From: an uncultured Lachnospiraceae bacterium
GTDB taxonomy: Bacteria; Bacillota_A; Clostridia; Lachnospirales; Lachnospiraceae
DNA length: 7,956 bases
Direction of reading: 5' to 3'
Assembly: GCA_910585655.1 (NCBI GenBank)
Contig: CAJUFW010000158.1
Span: forward strand, 1-7,956
Within the stretch, counting starts at the first letter, position 1. Every line of letters begins with the position of its first letter. The position numbers and the translations under genes are program-made. The notes under the pieces were generated by a model. It saw only the letters and a program-made list of their open reading frames with translations, was not told the DNA's origin and searched no databases. Positions 1 to 4,632 of the stretch are shown here, piece by piece.

Positions 1-591
1 TATTTTGCGCTCATATATGGAAATAATTCGTCCAATTCCAAAGGCTGTTAAAATCGTCCCGATTCCGATTCCATAAAACGGCGTATGGTTGAAGAAGCAC
101 AATAGAACCGTGACCGCTACCATAGAAATATCATATGTATTTTTTACTATAGAAAAGCGGATATGAAATACCTCTGAAATTGTTTTGACAATCCCGTCCA
201 CCGGCGTCAGCACCAGATTCGTCTGTACCGTCAAAAATACCCCCAGCGCCGTAATAAACATTGTAATGATAAAGAGAATTACATTGATCGCCAGCGCGAA
301 CTCGAAATTCGGTACAATCCAATCGTAAAAATCCGTCAGCCAGCCAAAAGCAAACGAAAGCGGAATTTCCAGCAGATAGGAAATCGTCACCTTCCGGGAC
401 AAGATACATTGCAGTAATACAAATACCAAGTACATCACAATAGACGCATTTCCTAAAGAAATCCCATAAATCTGAGAAGCTGAGTACATCACTGAACTAA
501 ACGCCGCCACCCCCAAATTCCAACGAATATTCAGCACTACCGCGAGCGCTATCATATTCAGTCCAATTATGTAATACATCCATTTTTTCAT
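1..591 (-). CDS. YczE/YyaS/YitT-family integral membrane protein, 3' end cut by window edge
   Basis: This reading frame is open from an ATG at 591 to the window edge (197 codons, no stop), so the C-terminus is missing. Family members are usually a little over 200 residues, so probably only a short piece is lost. The product is very hydrophobic. I see membrane segments near residues 5-22, 48-64, 70-86, 98-125 and 152-168, plus a Gly-rich hydrophobic stretch at 173-190. The TPVDG motif at 129-133 followed by a helix ending in Phe/Val, and the later GIGTILTAFGIG stretch, match the YczE-type (COG2364) membrane proteins. Their substrate is not established. A GGAGG ribosome binding site lies 12 bases before the ATG, with AGAAG closer. 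A terminator separates it from the upstream small gene, so it probably has its own promoter, but I found no good one in 592-670. Family assignment is fairly secure; function is unknown. Confidence 0.8.
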   Translation of the reverse strand, partial: MKKWMYYIIGLNMIALAVVLNIRWNLGVAAFSSVMYSASQIYGISLGNASIVMYLVFVLLQCILSRKVTISYLLEIPLSFAFGWLTDFYDWIVPNFEFALAINVILFIITMFITALGVFLTVQTNLVLTPVDGIVKTISEVFHIRFSIVKNTYDISMVAVTVLLCFFNHTPFYGIGIGTILTAFGIGRIISIYERKI

Positions 592-670
592 AGTTCTTCT
601 TTTCCTCCCTGTCTAAATTTGATGATAAGAATGGTAGGCAGCATCCTTCTTACTTTCTTCTGACATAAAA

Positions 671-714
671 ACAGGATACTGCTTGATCTCTCTTCTGTCA
701 AGTCAATATCCTGT
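671..714 (-). terminator. Rho-independent terminator, probably bidirectional
   Basis: The arms ACAGGATA (671-678) and TATCCTGT (707-714) are perfect inverted repeats. An inner stem CTTGA (682-686)/TCAAG (698-702) extends the hairpin. On the minus strand the stem is followed by TTTTATG, and it starts 11 bases after the stop codon of the 77-residue gene, so it should end that transcript. On the plus strand it is followed by TTCTTTTTT, so it could also stop transcription coming from the left. Confidence 0.65.
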
Positions 715-725
715 TCTTTTTTCTG

Positions 726-959
726 TTAAAGCTGTTTTCTGATTTTATAAATCAAATAGTCCAGGCAGTCCATTTTTTTCTGTTCTACATGCAGCTTTTC
801 CAACAAGCTCCTCCGGTAACGCTCCAACCGCCTTAATTCCTCTCTGAGCTGTCCTTTTTCCAGACACTTTAGACACCCCTCAATCATATCCGAGTCACAC
901 CCTGCGTCCTTTAAATTCTGCTCTACCGACTCTATCGAGTCCAGATCCATTCCTGCCAT
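726..959 (-). CDS. Small cysteine-containing helical protein, function unknown
   Basis: The product has 77 residues, no signal peptide and no membrane segment. It is predicted to be almost entirely helical: a first part (residues 7-34) with the pattern SIESVEQNLKDAGCD and cysteines 21, 29 and 32, then a highly charged helix (36-62, rich in Glu/Arg/Leu with coiled-coil spacing), then a conserved-looking end MDCLDYLIYKI (63-73) with Cys65. Small proteins of this layout are common in Clostridia; I know of no assigned function. The last segment recalls the C-terminal dimerisation helix of MerR-type regulators, but there is no DNA-binding domain. The ATG at 959 is preceded by GAGGAG at nine bases; Met4 is a less well placed alternative. 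It is divergent from the LysR gene, which suggests that regulator controls it. It has a good promoter (997-1025) and a terminator directly after it, so it is probably monocistronic. Confidence 0.75.
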   Translation of the reverse strand: MAGMDLDSIESVEQNLKDAGCDSDMIEGCLKCLEKGQLREELRRLERYRRSLLEKLHVEQKKMDCLDYLIYKIRKQL

Positions 960-996
960 ACTGCTATTCTCCTCTCTGCCCTTTTTTATTGCTACT

Positions 997-1025
997 ATTA
1001 TGGCACGATGCTATCTTTATAGCAA
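997..1025 (-). promoter_or_regulatory. Sigma-A-type promoter of the 77-residue gene
   Basis: Reading leftward, TTGCTA (1020-1025) and CATAAT (997-1002) are separated by exactly 17 bases. Both match the vegetative consensus well. The start codon at 959 lies about 30 bases after the expected transcription start. An inverted repeat (1010-1023) overlaps the -35 box and spacer. Confidence 0.65.
1010..1023. promoter_or_regulatory. Candidate operator, inverted repeat in divergent gap
   Basis: GCTAT-CTTT-ATAGC is a perfect 5-base inverted repeat with a 4-base centre. It lies across the -35 box and spacer of the minus-strand promoter. The short interrupted dyad between a LysR gene and its divergent neighbour is what a LysR-type site (T-N11-A) would look like. 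Binding is inferred, not shown. Confidence 0.4.
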
Positions 1026-1035
1026 ATACTTATAT

Positions 1036-1045
1036 TGAATATTCA
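1036..1045. promoter_or_regulatory. Candidate operator, palindrome TGAATATTCA
   Basis: This is a perfect 10-base palindrome, upstream of the -35 box of the minus-strand promoter and of the tentative lysR promoter. Its position would suit an activator half of a LysR-type regulatory site. It is AT-rich and short, so chance occurrence is possible. Confidence 0.3.
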
Positions 1046-1068
1046 GTTATGCCCAGTGGCTATATTTA

Positions 1069-1097
1069 TTGAAAGCATGTTGTTTCGTCCATAAAAA
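1069..1097 (+). promoter_or_regulatory. Tentative promoter of the lysR-type gene
   Basis: TTGAAA (1069-1074) is followed after 17 bases by TAAAAA (1092-1097). The -35 box is good and the -10 box is weak. It would give a leader of roughly 55 bases before the ATG at 1161. Confidence 0.3.
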
Positions 1098-1111
1098 TAT
1101 GGTAACATATT
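1096..1111. promoter_or_regulatory. Candidate operator, inverted repeat near lysR start
   Basis: AATATG-GTAA-CATATT is a perfect 6-base inverted repeat with a 4-base centre. It lies 50 bases before the regulator's start codon, at the downstream end of its tentative promoter, where binding would repress the gene itself. Autoregulation is usual for LysR-type regulators; here it is an inference. Confidence 0.35.
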
Positions 1112-1160
1112 ACAAAGTACATCAAAACGAAAAATAAAATCAGAAAAAGGAGAACATCCT

Positions 1161-2042
1161 ATGGAACTTCGTGTTCTACAATATTTTCTAGCCGTGGCAA
1201 GGGAGCAAAGCATTTCCGGCGCCGCCGAAGCGCTTCACCTTTCTCAGCCCACCCTTTCCCGCCAGCTTAAAGATATGGAAGAGGAATTCGGCAAGCAGCT
1301 TATGATCCGCGGCAACCGCAAGATTACTCTGACCGAAGAAGGAATGATCCTGCGGAAACGCGCGGAGGAGATTTTAGAGCTTGTAAAAAAAACCGAAAAT
1401 GAAATCACCCTTTCTGACGAAGGGATCTCCGGCGACATCCATATCGGAGCCGGAGAAACCGACGCTACACGCCTGCTGGCAAGAGCTGCTAACTGTGTAC
1501 AGTCAGAATGCCCGCTTGTTCACTATCACATTGCCAGCGGCGACGGCTGCGATGTAACCGAACAGCTAGACAAAGGGCTTCTGGACTTCGGATTACTTTT
1601 AGAACCGATTGATATTTCCAGGTACAATTATCTGCGGGTTCCCGTCAAAGATATCTGGGGCGTCTTAATGCGTCGTGATTCTCCGCTAGCCGAGCTTGAC
1701 GTCATCACTCCACAGGACTTATGGACACAGCCTTTGATCGTCTCTCGTCAAGTTTCCTGCGGCGGTCACGATTTACTGAACTGGATGCAAAAGGATTTGG
1801 ATGCTTTAAATATCGTCGCCACCTACAACCTGGTATACAATGCTTCTCTGATGGTAGAAGAAGGGCTTGGCTACGCCGTCTGTCTGGATCGGATTATCAA
1901 TGTCAGCGGAGACAGCAGGCTCTGTTTCCGCCCCCTTTCTCCACAGCTTGAAATCGGTATGAGCATTGTATGGAAAAAGTACCAGCTCCTTTCCAAACCC
2001 GCTGAAAAGTTCTTGTTAAAACTCCAGGAAATGATCGTCTGA
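1161..2042 (+). CDS. LysR-type transcriptional regulator
   Basis: The 293-residue length is typical of the family. Residues 1-60 form the winged helix-turn-helix domain: MELRVLQYFLAVAREQSI at the start, the helix-turn-helix near 18-37 with AAEALHLSQPTLSRQL, and a wing ending ITLTEEG. A linker helix runs from 60 to 88, and from GDIHIGAG (91-98) onward lies the periplasmic-binding-like effector domain. The effector cannot be told from the sequence. AGGAG lies eight bases before the ATG. The gene is divergent from the 77-residue gene with a 200-base gap holding several inverted repeats, so that gene and perhaps the YczE-like gene beyond it are the likeliest targets. No terminator follows; a strong promoter for the next gene begins 18 bases after the stop. 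Family is certain, targets are inferred. Confidence 0.95.
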   Translation: MELRVLQYFLAVAREQSISGAAEALHLSQPTLSRQLKDMEEEFGKQLMIRGNRKITLTEEGMILRKRAEEILELVKKTENEITLSDEGISGDIHIGAGETDATRLLARAANCVQSECPLVHYHIASGDGCDVTEQLDKGLLDFGLLLEPIDISRYNYLRVPVKDIWGVLMRRDSPLAELDVITPQDLWTQPLIVSRQVSCGGHDLLNWMQKDLDALNIVATYNLVYNASLMVEEGLGYAVCLDRIINVSGDSRLCFRPLSPQLEIGMSIVWKKYQLLSKPAEKFLLKLQEMIV

Positions 2043-2059
2043 TTTGGTGAAACTGCCTC

Positions 2060-2088
2060 TTGACATCCCTATTTTCCCGCTGTATAGT
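2060..2088 (+). promoter_or_regulatory. Near-consensus vegetative promoter of the secreted BIG2 protein
   Basis: TTGACA (2060-2065) is a perfect -35 box, followed after exactly 17 bases by TATAGT (2083-2088), one mismatch from consensus. Transcription should start near 2095, giving a leader of about 68 bases that ends in an AGGAGG site (2148-2153) nine bases before the ATG. Confidence 0.85.
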
Positions 2089-2119
2089 AGGTTTAAGCAA
2101 CTAGCAGATCAACATACAA

Positions 2120-2137
2120 CCAGGCTCTAGCCAGGCT
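2120..2137 (+). repeat. Direct repeat in the leader of the BIG2 gene
   Basis: CCAGGCT occurs at 2120-2126 and again at 2131-2137, separated by CTAG. The stretch can also pair as GGCT/AGCC or CCAG/CTGG, and a run TCTTTTT follows just before the ribosome binding site. It could be a weak attenuator hairpin left in the leader, or the end of the lysR transcript; the evidence is slight. Confidence 0.3.
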
Positions 2138-2162
2138 GGATCTTTTTAGGAGGTTTATAGAC

Positions 2163-2942
2163 ATGAGAAAACATCAGATTCCAGTTTTAAAGGCAACTGC
2201 GGCAGCACTGTTCTTATGCCTTTCGTTTAGTACGGCAGTATCGGCGCATCATGGCGGAAGAGGTTCTTCCCATCATACGAATACCCATTGCGGCAATACC
2301 GGTTCTGCCTGCTATTATTATTGTGAGGGACATGAGGCGCATCTTCACACCAACGGAGTTTGCCCTTACAGTTCTTGTACCGACAGCACGCACCATCATA
2401 ACGGCAGTGTTTCCACGAGCGTACCTGCCAGCACCAGCAATTCTGCTGCCAAAAGCAGTACCGCCGCCAAGACCGCTTCCGCGTCTACTGCCATGAAGTT
2501 AAACGCTTCTTCTCTTACCTTACTGAAAGGAAAGGGAAAAACACTGAAAGCTTCCGGTACTTCCGGGGATATTACGTGGAGCAGCTCGGACGAAACCATC
2601 GCTACGGTCAGCAAAAGCGGCAAAGTAACAGCGGTCGGAAAAGGGACTGCCACGATTACCGCTCAGACCGGTACCGAAAAAAAGACCTGCAAGGTCAAAG
2701 TAGAGACGCCGAAACTAAGCGATTATAAGCTTTCCTTAGGTTTGTCTGACAGCCATACCCTAACCGTTACCGGCACCCAGCAAAAAGTCGTTTGGAGCTG
2801 CAGCGATACGGATATTATCTGGGTAGATGACGACGGCACCTTAGTAGCCAATGAATCGGGTACCGCTACTGTTACGGCTTCTATCGGCACCAGCAAAACC
2901 GGAGTTGTCAAGCTAAAATGCCGGGTAACAGTAACCAAATAA
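2163..2942 (+). CDS. Secreted His/Cys-rich protein with two BIG2 Ig-like domains
   Basis: The 259-residue product starts with a signal peptide: Arg/Lys start, hydrophobic core 9-24, likely cleavage after VSA at 28. The next 50 residues hold eleven histidines (29, 30, 37, 38, 42, 57, 60, 62, 77-79) and five cysteines (43, 50, 54, 67, 72). The stretch GHEAHLHTNGVCPY resembles the YHYH-type segment seen in Firmicutes secreted proteins and is likely to bind metal such as zinc. A Ser/Thr/Ala linker spans 81-110. Two bacterial Ig-like group 2 domains follow, about 112-181 (with ITWSSSDETIATVSKSGKVTA) and 187-258 (with VVWSCSDTDIIWVDDDGTLVA). Cys213 and Cys253 of the second could pair. There is no sortase motif or membrane anchor, so it should be released or held non-covalently at the wall. 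The start is fixed by AGGAGG nine bases upstream. The gene stops one base before the opposing gene. Role unknown. Confidence 0.85.
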   Translation: MRKHQIPVLKATAAALFLCLSFSTAVSAHHGGRGSSHHTNTHCGNTGSACYYYCEGHEAHLHTNGVCPYSSCTDSTHHHNGSVSTSVPASTSNSAAKSSTAAKTASASTAMKLNASSLTLLKGKGKTLKASGTSGDITWSSSDETIATVSKSGKVTAVGKGTATITAQTGTEKKTCKVKVETPKLSDYKLSLGLSDSHTLTVTGTQQKVVWSCSDTDIIWVDDDGTLVANESGTATVTASIGTSKTGVVKLKCRVTVTK

Positions 2943-2943
2943 C

Positions 2944-3843
2944 TTATACGCCTTCACAGTCAAAAGAGGGGATAAAGCTTTCTTTCGCCGTTTCCCCTTC
3001 CTGAATATAGCCTTGTTCTACTCCCAGCCGGATAGCATAATCGACTATCCGGCTGTATTCTTGTTCGGTCAGTACCCGGTTTAGTTCCGGATATTCCCTC
3101 AATCCCGGCATAGGAGTAAATTGGTTCATGATACTGATATAAATTTGTTCCCCATAAGTTTCATACAAATACCGAATCACCTCTTTCGAGTCCTCCTCTT
3201 TACCCGGCAGCGCCAGATGTCTTACTATCACCCCACGTTTCATCAAACCATCTTCTTCAGAAAACACCGGCTTCCCTACCTGACGCACCATCTCTGCAAT
3301 CGCCTTGCTGGCATAGAAAAAATAATCTGCCGCATGGGAATAACGAAGACTCCACTCTTCATTCCGGTATTTCAGATCCGGCAGGTAAATATCCACCAAA
3401 CCCTCAAGCAGCCGGAGAGTAGAAACATGCTCGTAGGAACTGGTGTTATACACAATTGGAATCTGTAGTCCGTTTTGTTTCGCCAGGCTCAATGCCTCTG
3501 CTATTTGCGGAACAAAATGCGTTGCTGTCACCAGATTGATGTTATGCGCTCCCTGTTCCTGCAGCTCTAAAAAGATCTCTGCCAATCGTTTTACGGAAAT
3601 TTTCTTTCCCACGTTTCCTGCTGCAATTTCTAAATTCTGGCAAAATACGCATCCCAGCGGACAACCTGTAAAAAATATGGTTCCCGATCCAATCGTACCG
3701 GACAGACAAGGCTCCTCCCACTGATGAAGCGCCGCTCTCGCCACATAAAGCTCTGCCGTCTGCCCGCAATAGCCGCGTTCTCCCTGCGTCCGATCAACCT
3801 TGCATTCCCTTGGACACAGCCCACACCGTTTCTCAGTCTGCAA
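2944..3843 (-). CDS. PflX-like radical SAM protein (COG1313), TTG start
   Basis: From the TTG start at 3843 the product has 299 residues. The N-terminus holds the conserved cysteine set CGLCPRECKVDR with Cys7, 10, 14 and 26. The radical SAM cluster motif CPLGCVFC (Cys61, 65, 68; CX3CX2C) follows GTIFFTG and binds the 4Fe-4S cluster and S-adenosylmethionine. Further family stretches are ARAALHQWEEPCLSG (35-49), GAHNINLVTATH and VDIYLPDLKY. These match the group often labelled putative pyruvate formate-lyase activating enzyme, whose real substrate is not established. Longer frames from ATG at 3906 or 3873 exist but have no ribosome binding site and run deep into the upstream gene. The TTG has GGGGAGG seven bases before it and overlaps the upstream stop by 11 bases, indicating translational coupling. 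No classical terminator follows; the end abuts the BIG2 gene. Confidence 0.9.
   Translation of the reverse strand: MQTEKRCGLCPRECKVDRTQGERGYCGQTAELYVARAALHQWEEPCLSGTIGSGTIFFTGCPLGCVFCQNLEIAAGNVGKKISVKRLAEIFLELQEQGAHNINLVTATHFVPQIAEALSLAKQNGLQIPIVYNTSSYEHVSTLRLLEGLVDIYLPDLKYRNEEWSLRYSHAADYFFYASKAIAEMVRQVGKPVFSEEDGLMKRGVIVRHLALPGKEEDSKEVIRYLYETYGEQIYISIMNQFTPMPGLREYPELNRVLTEQEYSRIVDYAIRLGVEQGYIQEGETAKESFIPSFDCEGV
3026..3054. repeat. 10-base perfect inverted repeat inside the radical SAM gene end
   Basis: AGCCGGATAG (3026-3035) and CTATCCGGCT (3045-3054) pair perfectly around a 9-base loop. It sits about 85 bases inside the minus-strand gene and about the same distance past the stop of the plus-strand BIG2 gene. 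It is followed on the plus strand by GTATTCTTGTTC, only moderately U-rich. It may terminate the plus-strand transcript or stabilise its end; it is also part of coding sequence for residues near the C-terminus of the radical SAM protein. Confidence 0.45.
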
Positions 3844-4516
3844 GTTCCTTCCTCCCCTCTTCCAGCCTTTCATAAAACTGTTCGTAAAAATCTCGTTCCA
3901 GTTCATAAGGGCGCAGAAAAAAACGCTCTAAAAACACCAGATTTCTTCTTTTTTTTAATTCTTCTGCTTCCTCTGTCCTCTCTGCCATGCTTTGTTCCTG
4001 CAATTCCTTTACATAAAAATGCCAGTCTGAAATATAAGTATCATAACGTTTCGCCTCCGGCGTATCTATCCATTTCCACACCTTAACTTTGCCTCTGTTT
4101 TGATGTCTGCATTCCTGTGTCTGCAAAAAATACTGGAAGCTTCCATTTTCATAGTAACGCCCCAACGGGAATATACGGCAGATCCCGGGACGATACGGAT
4201 GGATGCTGCAGCGCCCCTCCTCGTTTAAAAACCCGCATACCTCTTTCCCCTGCTCTCTTTCCTGCATGTTCAGATTGGGCAGAATGATCCCCTCTACTAC
4301 ATGTAACTCCAGCTTTTCCACAAGCAATGCTTCCATCGACACCCCCAACCCACCGGAAAGCCGGTATATATCATACGGATCTAAGACAATCGAGCTTCCC
4401 ATCCCACGGCAGCACGCCGAACAGCCCGCACAATCCCGGCAATCTGCCTTTACCATATCGTTTAGACCATAAAACCGACCGTCGGATATTTCCTTCATAT
4501 CTACATAGCGTTTCAT
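3833..4516 (-). CDS. YkgJ-family cysteine cluster protein
   Basis: The 227-residue cytosolic protein carries the family's CxxCxxCC signature near the N-terminus (Cys26, 29, 32, 35, 36 in DCRDCAGCSACCRGMG). The second family block is CGFLNEEGRCSIHPYRPGICRIFPLG, with Cys94, 103 and 113, and a further Cys136 lies in QTQECRH. Together these probably hold an iron-sulphur or zinc centre. The C-terminal 60 residues are charged and helical. The family (PF03692) has no settled biochemical role; members are often next to radical SAM or other iron-sulphur genes, as here. The ATG at 4516 has AGAGGAGG about 11 bases upstream; Met7 has no site. The gene overlaps the radical SAM gene by 11 bases, so the two products are likely made in linked amounts. 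A promoter lies at 4604-4632. Confidence 0.9.
   Translation of the reverse strand: MKRYVDMKEISDGRFYGLNDMVKADCRDCAGCSACCRGMGSSIVLDPYDIYRLSGGLGVSMEALLVEKLELHVVEGIILPNLNMQEREQGKEVCGFLNEEGRCSIHPYRPGICRIFPLGRYYENGSFQYFLQTQECRHQNRGKVKVWKWIDTPEAKRYDTYISDWHFYVKELQEQSMAERTEEAEELKKRRNLVFLERFFLRPYELERDFYEQFYERLEEGRKELAD
3851..3857 (-). promoter_or_regulatory. Ribosome binding site that decides the TTG start of the radical SAM gene
   Basis: Reading leftward, GGGGAGG lies seven bases before the TTG at 3841-3843, inside the last codons of the YkgJ-like gene. No comparable site precedes the two upstream in-frame ATGs. Confidence 0.75.
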
Positions 4517-4603
4517 CTGCTTCGCTTCCTCCTCTTGATAAATAACGGATTGCCGTATTGCGTTCCTACGACGAAAAAAAATTCCGCTCTACCTATGAAG
4601 CCG

Positions 4604-4632
4604 ATTATACTATGCTTTTTCTGATAAATCAA
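4604..4632 (-). promoter_or_regulatory. Promoter of the ykgJ-like/radical SAM operon, overlapping the end of vanT
   Basis: Reading leftward, TTGATT (4627-4632) is followed after exactly 17 bases by a perfect TATAAT (4604-4609). The -35 box and spacer lie in the last codons of the vanT-like gene and the -10 box directly follows its TAG stop. It leaves a leader of about 80 bases containing an A8 run on the plus strand (4574-4581). I saw no terminator between vanT and this operon, so readthrough from vanG-vanT is also possible. Confidence 0.75.

Noticed and set aside
131..409. 92-codon minus-strand frame at the left end
   Set aside because: It lies inside the YczE-like gene in another frame. 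The true frame is open from 591 to the edge and gives a membrane protein with family motifs.
2396..2653. 85-codon minus-strand frame under the BIG2 gene
   Set aside because: It is antisense to the linker and first Ig-like domain; its Ala/Val/Leu-rich content comes from the reverse complement of Ser/Thr/Lys codons, and there is no ribosome binding site evidence.
3844..3906. Upstream extension of the radical SAM protein from ATG at 3906 or 3873
   Set aside because: Neither ATG has a ribosome binding site and the extension only reads through the coding sequence of the upstream gene in a second frame.
4574..4581. T8 run on the minus strand after vanT as a terminator
   Set aside because: No stable stem precedes it; it lies just after a good promoter and is better read as part of a leader.
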